A program made the position numbers and the translations under genes. The notes below the pieces were generated by a model that made no database searches, had not been told where the DNA came from, and was given only the letters and a program-made list of their open reading frames with translations. 64,000 nt of DNA. Source: Chryseobacterium sp. LJ668 (lineage in GTDB: Bacteria; Bacteroidota; Bacteroidia; Flavobacteriales; Weeksellaceae). Of this stretch, positions 32,539 through 42,418 are shown piece by piece (positions within the stretch are counted from its first letter, which is position 1; each line of letters starts with the position of its first letter). Location of the stretch: positions 1,178,001 to 1,242,000 of the forward strand of contig NZ_CP080443.1 of assembly GCF_019613955.1 (NCBI RefSeq). The letters run 5' to 3'.

Positions 32539-32546
32539 TAAATTTG
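32539..32546 (+). promoter_or_regulatory. -7 box TAAATTTG of glutamine synthetase
   Basis: Perfect TAnnTTTG match, 21 bp before the ATG at 32568. Confidence 0.7.
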
Positions 32547-32567
32547 CCCCATAAAATTCATACCTAT

Positions 32568-34763
32568 ATGTCAACTTTAAGATTTAAAGCTTTAGAGACT
32601 TTACCATTCAAGGACTTTAGAAAAGATAATTCAGTAGAAATTCCTGCTAAATTATCAGAATTATTTTGTGAAAACGTATTCTCTGAAAACACCATGAGAG
32701 AATACCTTACAAAGGAAGCATTCCAATCTATTATGGATGCTATTAAAAAAGGAACTAAAATCCAGAGACTCATTGCAGATCAGGTAGCTGTAGCGATGAA
32801 AGACTGGGCAATGAGCAAAGGGGTTACCCACTACACGCACTGGTTTCAGCCATTAACCGGTAGCACTGCAGAAAAACACGATTCATTCTTCACACCCATC
32901 GAAGGCGGCAGAGCGATCGAACGATTCAGCGGAAATTTATTGATTCAACAAGAACCTGATGCATCTTCTTTCCCGAATGGCGGAATCAGAAACACGTTTG
33001 AAGCAAGAGGTTACACAGCTTGGGATCCTACATCTCCGGCATTTATCATGGGAACTACATTATGTATCCCTTCTATCTTTATTTCTTACACAGGAGAAAC
33101 TTTAGATTACAAAGCACCTTTATTGAGAGCTTTGCATGCTGTAGACGAAGCTGCAACCAACGTAATGCAGTATTTCGACAAAAATGTAACGAAGGTAACT
33201 CCTACTTTAGGTTGGGAGCAAGAATATTTTTTGGTTGATTCTGCACTGTATCAATCTCGTCCCGATCTGGTTTTAACAGGTAAAACTTTATTAGGACACT
33301 CTCCTGCAAAAGGACAGCAGTTGGATGACCATTATTTCGGTTCAATTCCTACAAGAGTCATGAATTTCATGAAAGAATTGGAAGTTGAATGTATGAAATT
33401 GGGAATTCCTGTAACAACAAGACACAACGAGGTAGCTCCAAATCAATTTGAGCTGGCTCCGATGTTTGAAGAAGTCAACGTTGCTGTTGACCACAATTCA
33501 TTATTGATGGATGTTATGGCAAGAATCGCTCATAGACACCATTTCCATATTTTATTCCATGAAAAACCATTTGCTGGCGTAAATGGAAGCGGAAAGCACA
33601 ACAACTGGTCTTTGGCAACTGATACAGGTGAAAACCTTTTAAGCCCGGGAAAAAATCCTAAGAAAAACTTACAGTTCTTAACGTTCTTCGTGAATACCAT
33701 TAAAGCAGTTCACGAATATGCTGACCTTTTAAGAGCAAGTATCGCTTCTGCAAGCAACGATCACAGATTAGGCGCTAATGAAGCTCCCCCGGCAATTATT
33801 TCTGTATTTATCGGAAGCCAGTTGTTCAGAGTTTTGGAAGAGCTTGAAAAAGTAACGGAAGGAAAACTTTCTCCGGATGAAAAAACAGATTTAAAACTAA
33901 ATGTAGTTGGAAAAATCCCTGAAATTTTGTTGGATAATACTGACAGAAACAGAACTTCTCCATTTGCGTTTACAGGAAATAAATTCGAGATCAGAGCGGT
34001 AGGCTCTTCTGCAAACTGTGCAGAATCTATGACTGTAATGAACACGATTGCTGCAAAACAATTAAGTGATTTCAAAAAAGAAGTGGATGCTTTAATTGAA
34101 ACTGGTCTTAAAAAAGACGAAGCCATCTTCAATGTATTAAGAGAATACATTAAGCAGTGTAAAAACATTATGTTTGAAGGTGACGGATATTCTGATGACT
34201 GGGCTGTAGAAGCTGAAAAAAGAGGCTTGAACAACTGGAAAACAACTCCTGAAGCGTTGAAGCAGGAAATGAACCAGAAGTTTCTTGATTTATATGAAGA
34301 AATAGGGATTTTCAACCACAGAGAGGTTGAGGCTAGAAACGAAATCAAATTAGAAAAATATTCAACTGTTATCGATATTGAAGCAAGAGTATTGAGTGAT
34401 ATTGCAAGAAACCATATCATTCCTTCCGCTTTAAACTATCAAAATAGACTGATTGAGAACGTAAGAGGTCTTAAAGAAATTTTTGAAGACAAAGAATTCA
34501 AAACTTTAGCGAAAGAGCAAATGAGTTTGATTACTCAGATTTCAGGAAACATTTCTAAAATTAAATTGGGTGTTGAAGATCTTATGAAAGCAAGAGAAGC
34601 TGCGAAAGCAACTCATGAAAGCCAAAAACAAGCAGAATTGTACTGCACAAACGTAATTCCACTATTTGATCCAATCCGAGAAGCTTCTGATGATCTCGAA
34701 ATGATGGTGGATGATGAGCTTTGGCCAATGACAAAATATAGAGAAATGTTATTTACAAGATAA
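32568..34763 (+). CDS. glnN: Type III glutamine synthetase
   Basis: The 731-residue GSIII ligates ammonia to glutamate. Length, the N-terminal 'MSTLRFKALETLPF' region, the catalytic 'GWEQEYFLVD' (metal Glu) and 'NGSGKHNNWSL', and 'GANEAPPAIISVF' are all typical. The frame opens earlier at a TTG inside the -7 box, so the ATG at 32568 is the start. It is single-gene, with its own terminator and a palindromic site upstream that may give nitrogen control. Confidence 0.95.
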   Translation: MSTLRFKALETLPFKDFRKDNSVEIPAKLSELFCENVFSENTMREYLTKEAFQSIMDAIKKGTKIQRLIADQVAVAMKDWAMSKGVTHYTHWFQPLTGSTAEKHDSFFTPIEGGRAIERFSGNLLIQQEPDASSFPNGGIRNTFEARGYTAWDPTSPAFIMGTTLCIPSIFISYTGETLDYKAPLLRALHAVDEAATNVMQYFDKNVTKVTPTLGWEQEYFLVDSALYQSRPDLVLTGKTLLGHSPAKGQQLDDHYFGSIPTRVMNFMKELEVECMKLGIPVTTRHNEVAPNQFELAPMFEEVNVAVDHNSLLMDVMARIAHRHHFHILFHEKPFAGVNGSGKHNNWSLATDTGENLLSPGKNPKKNLQFLTFFVNTIKAVHEYADLLRASIASASNDHRLGANEAPPAIISVFIGSQLFRVLEELEKVTEGKLSPDEKTDLKLNVVGKIPEILLDNTDRNRTSPFAFTGNKFEIRAVGSSANCAESMTVMNTIAAKQLSDFKKEVDALIETGLKKDEAIFNVLREYIKQCKNIMFEGDGYSDDWAVEAEKRGLNNWKTTPEALKQEMNQKFLDLYEEIGIFNHREVEARNEIKLEKYSTVIDIEARVLSDIARNHIIPSALNYQNRLIENVRGLKEIFEDKEFKTLAKEQMSLITQISGNISKIKLGVEDLMKAREAAKATHESQKQAELYCTNVIPLFDPIREASDDLEMMVDDELWPMTKYREMLFTR

Positions 34764-34787
34764 CATCTGTAAAGTTCCATATTAATG

Positions 34788-34819
34788 AAGGTTCCCTGAA
34801 AAACAGGGAACCTTTTTTT
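34788..34819 (+). terminator. Terminator of glutamine synthetase gene
   Basis: AAGGTTCCCTG-aaaaa-CAGGGAACCTT stem with T7. Confidence 0.95.
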
Positions 34820-34890
34820 ATGCAATTTTAACAAAAAAATTTTAAGAGTTGATTTTGAAGAATTCCGATTAATAAAGGAAAGGGAATATA

Positions 34891-34997
34891 GTATGTTAAA
34901 AAATCTTAATAAAAAAAACCGGCCATTCACTAAAACAGACGCATAGCGGCCACTTTTTCTTTAACATACATCTATTGGATGTTAAAATATGTTAAAA
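34891..34997. repeat. Inverted and direct TATGTTAAA repeats upstream of the NlpC/P60 gene
   Basis: GTATGTTAAA (34891-34900) and TTTAACATAC (34960-34969) are perfect 10-bp inverted arms. Two more direct copies of ATGTTAAAA lie at about 34979-34997. The interior holds CCGGCC and GCGGCC. The region is in the 339-bp gap before 35103 and could be a multi-site operator or a hairpin RNA. Confidence 0.5.
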
Positions 34998-35044
34998 CAA
35001 GAACATGACAATAATCATATCGAGGCTGTCTTGGATGGAATCTC

Positions 35045-35052
35045 TACTTTTG
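35045..35052 (+). promoter_or_regulatory. -7 box TACTTTTG of the NlpC/P60 gene
   Basis: Fits TAnnTTTG, 50 bp before the start codon. Confidence 0.6.
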
Positions 35053-35102
35053 TAGGGCTTTAGAGAAATAAATATTTCTTTTTCAACCGGAAATTAAAAA
35101 AT

Positions 35103-35792
35103 ATGAAGAAAAGAGTTTTGTTTTATTTAGTTGCTTTTGTTTCAACAATATCACTACAATCATGCGTTACTAATTACGTAGTTTCAAAACCGGCAACTTA
35201 CACTAGAGAATACAAAACAGATGCCAAACTTGCTTCAATCGATACTAAGATGGAGAATGATAAAAAGTTGCTAATCAACTCATTCATCTCTGAAAAAGCA
35301 GTGGCAGTCGCAAACGCTAAAAATTCTTTAAAAAATACCGAAATCGCAAAAGCGATCAAACATAATAAGACGATTGATAATATCTTAACAGAAGCTTCAA
35401 CCTATCTTGGAACACCTTACAGATATGGAGGAATGACAAGAAACGGAATCGACTGTTCAGCATTTGTATTATCTGTGTTTGGTGCAGCAGCAGGGCTTAC
35501 TTTACCCAGAGTTGCAGCTTCTCAGTCTCAAGAGGGCGAGGCTATAGACAAGCAAAATCTTCAGAAAGGTGATTTGATCTTCTTCTCTCACGGCAAAAGA
35601 ATTTCTCATGTAGGAATTGTAGAAAGTGTAACTGAAGAAGGAGAAGTAAAATTCATTCATGCAGCAACATCAAAAGGAGTAATGATCTCATCTCTTAATG
35701 ATTCTTATTGGGGACCAAAATTCAGGTTTGCAAAAAGAGTAATCAATGAAAACGGAGAACGTTACAACAATTTAGCATCGACTAGTTTTTAG
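35103..35792 (+). CDS. NlpC/P60-family (C40) lipoprotein, peptidoglycan endopeptidase
   Basis: The 229-residue lipoprotein has a signal with lipobox 'SLQSC'. A linker leads to a C40 domain (about 97-220) with the catalytic Cys in 'GIDCSAFV', His in 'ISHVGIVE' and a polar third residue near 'FIHAAT'. It probably cuts peptide stems of peptidoglycan from the outer or inner membrane anchor. Its own promoter and terminator indicate a single-gene unit. Confidence 0.88.
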   Translation: MKKRVLFYLVAFVSTISLQSCVTNYVVSKPATYTREYKTDAKLASIDTKMENDKKLLINSFISEKAVAVANAKNSLKNTEIAKAIKHNKTIDNILTEASTYLGTPYRYGGMTRNGIDCSAFVLSVFGAAAGLTLPRVAASQSQEGEAIDKQNLQKGDLIFFSHGKRISHVGIVESVTEEGEVKFIHAATSKGVMISSLNDSYWGPKFRFAKRVINENGERYNNLASTSF

Positions 35793-35819
35793 TTTTAAGT
35801 AATTGATTTATATACATGA

Positions 35820-35852
35820 AGCCATCAAAATTTGATGGCTTTTATTTTTTTT
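35820..35852 (+). terminator. Terminator of the NlpC/P60 gene
   Basis: AGCCATCA-aaatt-TGATGGCT followed by a T-rich run. It may also act for the convergent gene. Confidence 0.9.
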
Positions 35853-35865
35853 AACTTAAATAATA

Positions 35866-36447
35866 TTAGCTGTTTTTATCTATTTCTATATCAAAACGAC
35901 GTAAGAGCCCATAAACTTCTGAAAGTGAGAATTTAGTTTTCTTAAGCCTGCTAGATTGTGGATCAATGGTATAATTAAAAGAAGTCCTGAAATCTGCTTT
36001 CTCAAGATTGGTTCGTTCAAATGTAGCTCCAATAAAATCACAGTTTGAAAATACTGAATTTGACAGATCACATTCGGCAAAATCAACTTCAATGAGTCTA
36101 CAATTTTTAAATGACGTTCGTTTTATTGAAGTTTTATAGAAAACAGAATTATTCAAAGCGCAGCTGTCAAACCTGAAAGACACTCCAAACTCATTGCAGT
36201 CATCAAAATGCATTCCGAACATCTTACAGTCTTTAAAAAACACATCCCGAAAAGCTGTTCCGATTAGTTTGGTCATGCTTAAATTACAGTCTGTGAATTC
36301 GCAGTTGGTCAATTTAAAACGAGAAAGATCTGAATATTCAAAATTACAGCTTTGAAATGTACAGTTTTCATATTCACCTATCTGTAACGGTGATTCAGTA
36401 AAATTTAACTGATTATAATTTTGATCTGAAATGTAAGCTTCGGTCAT
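35866..36447 (-). CDS. Pentapeptide-repeat protein (Qnr/McbG-like)
   Basis: The 193-residue protein is made of A(D/N)LxX-type pentapeptide repeats ('CTFQSCNFEYSDLSRFKLTN', 'CDLSNSVFSNCDFIGATFER') forming a right-handed beta-helix. Length and repeat break resemble Qnr/McbG-type DNA-mimic proteins that protect DNA gyrase, but specificity cannot be read from sequence. The frame extends to 36489; the ATG at 36447 ('MTEAYISDQNY') fits homologue length better. Confidence 0.75.
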   Translation of the reverse strand: MTEAYISDQNYNQLNFTESPLQIGEYENCTFQSCNFEYSDLSRFKLTNCEFTDCNLSMTKLIGTAFRDVFFKDCKMFGMHFDDCNEFGVSFRFDSCALNNSVFYKTSIKRTSFKNCRLIEVDFAECDLSNSVFSNCDFIGATFERTNLEKADFRTSFNYTIDPQSSRLKKTKFSLSEVYGLLRRFDIEIDKNS

Positions 36448-36531
36448 AAAAGAGGAATTTTTAGAATCTTTATGTCGCAGATTCATCAAATCACGCAGAT
36501 TTTACTTAAGATTAATATAAACCACTCAGTT

Positions 36532-37761
36532 TTACACTAAACTGTTTTTATCTGTGTAATTGAGCTTAAAGAAAATAAAAGTCATCACAGAAAAGGCAAG
36601 CAGTGAACTTCCACCATAACTAAAGTAGGGTAAAGGAATTCCAACAGTCGGAAACAACCCCATAACCATGCCTAAATTGATTGAAAAGTGCATCAGTAGG
36701 ATCGAAGCAAAGGAATAACCGAAAACCCTGTTAAAAGATGATTTCTGTTGTTCGGCGAGATAATAAATACGCCCGATAAACACCATGTAGCAAAAAACCA
36801 GGATAGCACTTCCGGCAAATCCCCATTCTTCACCAACGGTACAGAAAATATAGTCGGTTTCCTGTTCGGGAACAAATTTCCCCTGCGTCACAGAGCCTTC
36901 ACGGTAACCTTTTCCCCACATTCCTCCGGAACCGATGGCCGTTTTAGAATACAACAAGTTATAACCTGAAGTATCTCTAAAAGCTTTTTCGCCTTTATAT
37001 AAAACCTCGATTCTTTCTCTCTGGTGCTTTGGCATTTTCCCTAAAACATAAGGCGTGGCAAAGGCTAATCCACATAAAAGAATAATTGATCCTGCAATGC
37101 TCGAGATGGAAATAATATTCCAGCTCATTTTATAAAAATTCAAAAATATAAGTATTCCCGAAATAATAAGAATTGCGACCACCACGTACATAGGATCAAT
37201 CGCCAGTGAAAGCAGAAATACACTCGCAAAAAGAAAGCCTATCCCAAACAACCAGCCACTTAAACCTTCTCGATACAATGCAATAAAAAATGCCGTAAAA
37301 ACAAGAAGTGATCCTACATCGGGAATTGCTAAAACTACCACTGCAGGAATCCCCACAATAGCTAGAGTTGTTAAAAGTGATTTCCTGTTTTTTAAATTAA
37401 ATTCCTGACCGGAAACGTAATTGGCAAGCATCAAAGCCACACCAATTTTTGCAAATTCTACAGGCTGCATGGTAAAGCTACCGAATTTGTACCAGTTTTT
37501 CTGTCCTAAAATTTCTTTCCCGAAAGGAAAAAGCCCGATCAGCAATAAGACTCCGCCGATATAGATAATCCCGGACATATTTTCAAAAAACTTGCTTCGG
37601 CTGAAAAATATAATCAACCCAACAAATAAAGAAATCCCGAAAAAGATCAGTTGTTTTTTACCCAAACCTTCATCTACACTGTAAATATTGGCAACAGCAA
37701 AAATACAAAGCAATAAATATAGCCCAAGACCCAATTTATCTATTCCTTCTGTCCACTTCAT
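36532..37761 (-). CDS. rodA: Rod shape-determining protein RodA (SEDS glycosyltransferase)
   Basis: The 409-residue polytopic SEDS protein (about ten membrane segments) polymerises glycan strands in the elongasome. The signature 'GYREGSVTQGKFVPEQETDY' and the late 'FPTVGIPLPYFSYGGSSLL' motif are present. Its start overlaps the end of mrdA by 4 bp, the usual transglycosylase/transpeptidase pair. Confidence 0.93.
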   Translation of the reverse strand: MKWTEGIDKLGLGLYLLLCIFAVANIYSVDEGLGKKQLIFFGISLFVGLIIFFSRSKFFENMSGIIYIGGVLLLIGLFPFGKEILGQKNWYKFGSFTMQPVEFAKIGVALMLANYVSGQEFNLKNRKSLLTTLAIVGIPAVVVLAIPDVGSLLVFTAFFIALYREGLSGWLFGIGFLFASVFLLSLAIDPMYVVVAILIISGILIFLNFYKMSWNIISISSIAGSIILLCGLAFATPYVLGKMPKHQRERIEVLYKGEKAFRDTSGYNLLYSKTAIGSGGMWGKGYREGSVTQGKFVPEQETDYIFCTVGEEWGFAGSAILVFCYMVFIGRIYYLAEQQKSSFNRVFGYSFASILLMHFSINLGMVMGLFPTVGIPLPYFSYGGSSLLAFSVMTFIFFKLNYTDKNSLV

Positions 37762-39785
37762 GGTTTCGCGGTTTTTTGGGGTTCACTTTTCTTGGTCTTA
37801 TTGAGTTTTTCTTTTGCTTTTCTGACAAGATTTAAACTATCCTGTATTTTTTTTAATGCAATTGAATCTGGTTTAGGTTCTTTATACAAACCTTTTCTTT
37901 TCAGATCGGCAATCCACTGTCTTTTGTATTCGGGCATAAAGCTCGATGTTACCATTTTTTTATAAAGATGTTCTCTCTTAAGATCGCCTGTAATATATTT
38001 TTCAGCAATGACTGTCGATGCAGGACCGGCCCATGTTGCTCCGAAACCCGCATGTTCCATGACGGCAACAACTACAATTTTTGGTTTTTCAGCAGGGGCA
38101 ATCAGTACAAATATAGAATTATCTTTCCCCTGCGGCACCTGTGCAGTTCCTGTTTTTGCCAGCTGCGTAAAATCACTGGATTTCAAACCTCTTGCGGTAC
38201 CCTGTAAAACCACCGCTTCCATGCCTTTCAGAACAGGTCCAAAATGTTTTGGATCAACTAAAGTCTGATGTTTAACCTTAAATCTAGGATCAGGATTTGG
38301 TTTTCCGTCAATAGCCTTTACAATATGAGGCGTATAATACCAGCCGCGGTTGGCGATTGCCGCAACATAATTTGCTAACTGAATCGGAGTTACTAAAACA
38401 TCACCCTGCCCCATCCCGTTGTAGATGGCTCCGGTTGACATTTCGTCCCAGTTTTTATAATTGTCTTTTTTTGAGCCGTTCGCTTTAATGATTGCCTTAA
38501 ATCTTTTTTCATAAAAGTCTCCCGAAGGAATTCTTCCTTTTGCGCCTACTGCAAAATCATTGTTTAAAAATTCTCCTACGCCAAAGCTGCTCATGATTTT
38601 TTTCCATTCGTCAACACCTTTTGACGGGTTCCCCGGATATTTTTTAATAATCGCAATAAATGCATAGGTGAAAAAGCAGTTACTGGAAACTTGAATTGCT
38701 GGTATCAGAGGATCTGCTCCACCGTGACCTTTTATTCTTTTACCTTTATAAAAGAAACCGCCACCACAAGGAAAAATAGTCTTATCGGTCATCACCCCCA
38801 TCTGCATTGCTGCCAATGCTGTCAACAGTTTAAACGTAGAACCGGGAGGATAACCCGCCTGTAAAGCACGGTCAAAAGTAGGTTTATTTTCGTAAATAGT
38901 ATCTTTTGATAAAGCGTAAAGATTTTTTGATTTATTGGGGCCGGTAAATAAATAAGGATCGATATCCGGTCCGGTGGCAGCCACGAGAACTTCACCGTTA
39001 TTGGGATCGATTGCAACGATTGCGCCATGTTTATTAACCAACATTTCTTCTGCCATTCTTTGCAGATCATAATCAATCGTTAGTGTAATATCTTTACCCG
39101 TGATCACATCCTTATCTAACGTTCCGTTTTTATAAGGGCCTACATTTCTAAGTTTGATATCTTTCTGAATGTATTTGATTCCTTTTACACCACGAAGTTC
39201 TTTTTCGTATGATTTTTCTATTCCTGCCTTTCCGATGAGGTCGCCCGGCAAATAATAAACAGAATCTTTTTTAATTTCTCTATCATTTACCTCACTCGTA
39301 TAGCCCAAAAGGTTTCCTGAAGTAGATACTTCATACTGTCTTTGCGGCCGCTGGACGATACTGAATGCGGGATATTTAAATATAATCTCCTGAACTCTTG
39401 CAATTTCCTCTCTGCTGAGGTCTTTGATAAAGGTCATCGGAGTGAGTTTAGAATAATATTTTTCGTTTTTTATGATTTTGATTCTTTTAATGAAATCTTT
39501 TTTATCAATTCTCATTAAATTACAGAATGAAACCGTATCAAAATCGGGCTTCATTAAAGCCTGAGTAAAAGAAATCTCGTAAGCCGGCTGATTTCCCACC
39601 ATGATCTTACCGTTTCTGTCAAAAATAACTCCACGCTGAGGAATTACATATTCTGTTTTGATAGAAGTATTGGCCGCGTTTAATGCGTATCTGTCTGTAA
39701 ACAACTGCAGATAAGAAAGTCTTGCCACAAAAATGATAGCAATTACAATAAGAACAGATAAGATTTTTATATGGCGTGTGTTCAA
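37758..39785 (-). CDS. mrdA: Penicillin-binding protein 2 (elongasome transpeptidase)
   Basis: The 675-residue class B PBP has one N-terminal membrane segment, a dimerisation domain and a transpeptidase domain. The active-site motifs are 'PGSTFKLL' (SxxK), 'SSNCFF' (SxN) and 'KTGTAQVP' (KTG). A Lys-rich C-terminal tail ends the protein. It overlaps mreD by 4 bp upstream and rodA downstream. Confidence 0.93.
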   Translation of the reverse strand: MNTRHIKILSVLIVIAIIFVARLSYLQLFTDRYALNAANTSIKTEYVIPQRGVIFDRNGKIMVGNQPAYEISFTQALMKPDFDTVSFCNLMRIDKKDFIKRIKIIKNEKYYSKLTPMTFIKDLSREEIARVQEIIFKYPAFSIVQRPQRQYEVSTSGNLLGYTSEVNDREIKKDSVYYLPGDLIGKAGIEKSYEKELRGVKGIKYIQKDIKLRNVGPYKNGTLDKDVITGKDITLTIDYDLQRMAEEMLVNKHGAIVAIDPNNGEVLVAATGPDIDPYLFTGPNKSKNLYALSKDTIYENKPTFDRALQAGYPPGSTFKLLTALAAMQMGVMTDKTIFPCGGGFFYKGKRIKGHGGADPLIPAIQVSSNCFFTYAFIAIIKKYPGNPSKGVDEWKKIMSSFGVGEFLNNDFAVGAKGRIPSGDFYEKRFKAIIKANGSKKDNYKNWDEMSTGAIYNGMGQGDVLVTPIQLANYVAAIANRGWYYTPHIVKAIDGKPNPDPRFKVKHQTLVDPKHFGPVLKGMEAVVLQGTARGLKSSDFTQLAKTGTAQVPQGKDNSIFVLIAPAEKPKIVVVAVMEHAGFGATWAGPASTVIAEKYITGDLKREHLYKKMVTSSFMPEYKRQWIADLKRKGLYKEPKPDSIALKKIQDSLNLVRKAKEKLNKTKKSEPQKTAKP

Positions 39786-40288
39786 ACTTTCTGTTTGATT
39801 TTAAAGATTAATGCGTAAATAATGATAAATATAAAAGAAATTACACTCGTAACCAACACATTAAGTAATATTTCAAAAACTCTGCTCAATTTAAAAAACT
39901 CCAGATACTGCACAAAAAGCTGATGTAAAAATATGCTTGAGAAAAGGAACAAGAAAAACTGAGTCCATTGTAACGACTGAAATGAGAAAAAATCTGTAGA
40001 AGTATCTGTAGAAGATCTGAAAATTAAAGTTCTGAAGTAAGCGATCAATGTTGTTGCACAAGCATTGTAACCGCCAGAATGCATTAAAGTATCAATCGAC
40101 AAACCTATTAAAAAACTTAAAGCTAAAAACTGAAATTTGTTTCTGAAGAAAGGATAAAACATGACAAAAACCGGATATAGAACAGGGGTATATTTTCCGA
40201 ACAGTGTAATCCGGTTCAAAACAAATATTTGTAATGCAACCAGAAAAATCATGATCAAAAGATCTGTAAATAACGTTCTGCTAATCAT
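39782..40288 (-). CDS. mreD: Rod shape-determining protein MreD
   Basis: The 168-residue hydrophobic protein has about five membrane segments, in the expected place between mreC and mrdA. It overlaps mreC by 8 bp. Family identity comes mainly from context and topology, as MreD is poorly conserved. Confidence 0.85.
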   Translation of the reverse strand: MISRTLFTDLLIMIFLVALQIFVLNRITLFGKYTPVLYPVFVMFYPFFRNKFQFLALSFLIGLSIDTLMHSGGYNACATTLIAYFRTLIFRSSTDTSTDFFSFQSLQWTQFFLFLFSSIFLHQLFVQYLEFFKLSRVFEILLNVLVTSVISFIFIIIYALIFKIKQKV

Positions 40289-41135
40289 TTTCTTTTTTTA
40301 TTACGGCCTGCATCGTATCACTTATTTTCTGAACTTCGGCTTTTTTCAAGTTTTTCACAACAAAAACTTTATTTAAAGCCCCCATCTTTTCACTTAATTC
40401 AACAGAGATGTCCCAAAAACCGGTTTGGTTATCTACGGTATACCCGGCAATCGTACCAATCATCACTCCTTTCGGAAAGATTGCAGATTTTCCGTCTGTT
40501 ACGATTGTGTCGCCAATTTTCAGGGAAACATATTTAGGCACGTCAGACAGGTGCATCACCCTTGAATTATCGCCTCTCCAGGTTAAAGTCCCGAAATACC
40601 CCGATTTTTTTAGTGCAGCATTAATTCTGATTTTATTGACACTCAATACAGATTGTACTAGAGCATAACTTTCGGTAGAATTGATAACAATACCGGCAAT
40701 TCCCTTTGGCGCCATAACTCCCATTTGAGGAAGCACGCCGTCACGTTTTCCGCGGTTAATGGTAAAGTAGTTGTTTCGACGGTTGATGCTGTTAAAAACA
40801 ATTTCTCCGTCAACAAATGTATAGATTTGTCCGCCACCTAAAGTATCATGCACTTTTCTGAACATCGGATTTTTAGCTCCTTGCTTTCCGTATAGCTCGA
40901 GCATTAAAGATTTGTTTTGAGCAACAAGATCTTCGTTGGTCTGTTTTAGTTTTAAATAAGAAACTCCTTCATCGATATACCCGGAAACCCAAGAATTAAA
41001 CGCAGCCGTCTGACCCGCAAGCCAGGATTGCTGCATGGCGTTTTTAGAGAATATCAGAATAAGAGCAATAATTTGCAGGAAAATAAAGAAGACAAGAAGA
41101 GCATTCTTTGAAAATAATCTCAGCAAAAATCCCAT
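40281..41135 (-). CDS. mreC: Rod shape-determining protein MreC
   Basis: The 284-residue bitopic protein has an N-terminal membrane helix, a coiled-coil ('LKLKQTNEDLVAQNKSLMLE') and a paired beta-barrel periplasmic domain ('MGVMAPKGIAGIVINSTES', 'IGDTIVTDGKSAIFPKGVMI'). It links MreB filaments to PBP2 and RodA. Confidence 0.92.
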   Translation of the reverse strand: MGFLLRLFSKNALLVFFIFLQIIALILIFSKNAMQQSWLAGQTAAFNSWVSGYIDEGVSYLKLKQTNEDLVAQNKSLMLELYGKQGAKNPMFRKVHDTLGGGQIYTFVDGEIVFNSINRRNNYFTINRGKRDGVLPQMGVMAPKGIAGIVINSTESYALVQSVLSVNKIRINAALKKSGYFGTLTWRGDNSRVMHLSDVPKYVSLKIGDTIVTDGKSAIFPKGVMIGTIAGYTVDNQTGFWDISVELSEKMGALNKVFVVKNLKKAEVQKISDTMQAVIKKEND

Positions 41136-41164
41136 TCAGATAAAGAGTCGTAAAAAAGTTAAAA

Positions 41165-42190
41165 TTATTTGATCAAGAAATTGAATTTATCCATATTCTT
41201 AAGCGCTATACCTGTACCACGTACAACAGCTCTCAAAGGATCTTCAGCTACAAAAACCGGAAGACCTGTTTTCTTGTGAAGTCTGTCTGCCAAACCTCTC
41301 AACAAAGCACCACCGCCTGCAAGATAAATACCCGTTTTGTAAATATCGGCTGACAATTCCGGAGGCGTGAGAGAAAGCGTTTCCATTACAGCATCTTCAA
41401 TTCTGATGATTGACTTATCTAAAGCGCGGGCAATTTCTTTGTAACCGACCATGATTTCTTTTGGCTTACCAGTAATCAAGTCTCTACCTTGTACCGGGAT
41501 ATCATCAATATCAACATCAAGGTCTTCAACGGCAGAACCTACCTCAATTTTTACTCTTTCAGCAGTTCTTTCTCCGATATACAGATTGTGATGGGTTCTC
41601 AGGAAATATGCAATATCATTTGTAAATACGTCACCTGCAATTTTCACAGATTTGTCACAAACAATACCTCCCAAAGCAACTACAGCAATTTCTGTCGTAC
41701 CACCACCTATGTCGATGATCATATTTCCTTCAGGTTTCTGAACGTCAATACCTACTCCTATTGCAGCAGCCATTGGCTCATAAATCAGCCTTACATCTTT
41801 AGCGTTTACTTTCTGAGCAGAATCTCTTACCGCTCTTTTTTCAACTTCTGTAATCCCGGAAGGTATACAGATTACGATTCTTAAAGCAGGCTGAATAAAT
41901 CTCCCTTTGATACCCGGAATTTTTTTGATAAACTCTTTGATCATGTGCTCAGAAGCATGGAAATCTGCAATCACACCATCTTTCAAAGGGCGTATTGTTT
42001 TGATATCCTCGTGAGTTTTACCCTGCATATGTTTTGCCTGTTCACCCACCGCAATCGGCTTACCCGTAGAACGCTCAATTGCGACAATTGAGGGCTGATC
42101 TATAACAATTTTGTTGTTATGGATGATAAGCGTGTTGGCAGTTCCAAGGTCTATCGCAATATCTTGCGTAAACATATCGAATATACTCAT
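41165..42190 (-). CDS. mreB: Actin-like cell-shape protein MreB
   Basis: The 341-residue actin fold has phosphate loops 'DLGTANTLI' and 'IDIGGGTTEIAV', and the 'YEPMAAAIG' connect motif. It is the first gene of the leftward mre-mrd operon, which holds five genes with overlaps or short gaps. A minus-strand -7 box TATCTTTG (42221-42214) lies 23 bp upstream of the ATG. Confidence 0.95.
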   Translation of the reverse strand: MSIFDMFTQDIAIDLGTANTLIIHNNKIVIDQPSIVAIERSTGKPIAVGEQAKHMQGKTHEDIKTIRPLKDGVIADFHASEHMIKEFIKKIPGIKGRFIQPALRIVICIPSGITEVEKRAVRDSAQKVNAKDVRLIYEPMAAAIGVGIDVQKPEGNMIIDIGGGTTEIAVVALGGIVCDKSVKIAGDVFTNDIAYFLRTHHNLYIGERTAERVKIEVGSAVEDLDVDIDDIPVQGRDLITGKPKEIMVGYKEIARALDKSIIRIEDAVMETLSLTPPELSADIYKTGIYLAGGGALLRGLADRLHKKTGLPVFVAEDPLRAVVRGTGIALKNMDKFNFLIK

Positions 42191-42213
42191 AATTTTGTCA
42201 TGATTTAAGTTTA

Positions 42214-42221
42214 CAAAGATA
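42214..42221 (-). promoter_or_regulatory. -7 box TATCTTTG of the mre operon
   Basis: Matches TAnnTTTG on the minus strand. The predicted transcription start is about 15-18 nt before the mreB ATG. Confidence 0.65.
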
Positions 42222-42401
42222 TAAATTTAAGACTACTAATGAGTAGAATAGTAAATATAATTTGGTTAAAATTTTATTAAAATTTGAGATTTCATTTAAC
42301 CTTTTTACTTAGCTCTTTTTCAGGAATTATTCGCATGGATTTATAGCTTTTCACGATAATTATCATATACATTTTAAGAGGATGCTTAATTAAAAAAATC
42401 G

Positions 42402-42409
42402 TAAATTTG
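42402..42409 (+). promoter_or_regulatory. -7 box TAAATTTG of hemA
   Basis: Perfect TAnnTTTG match ending 9 bp before the hemA ATG (42419). The mRNA would have almost no leader. Confidence 0.65.
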
Positions 42410-42418
42410 CTACTGCTT

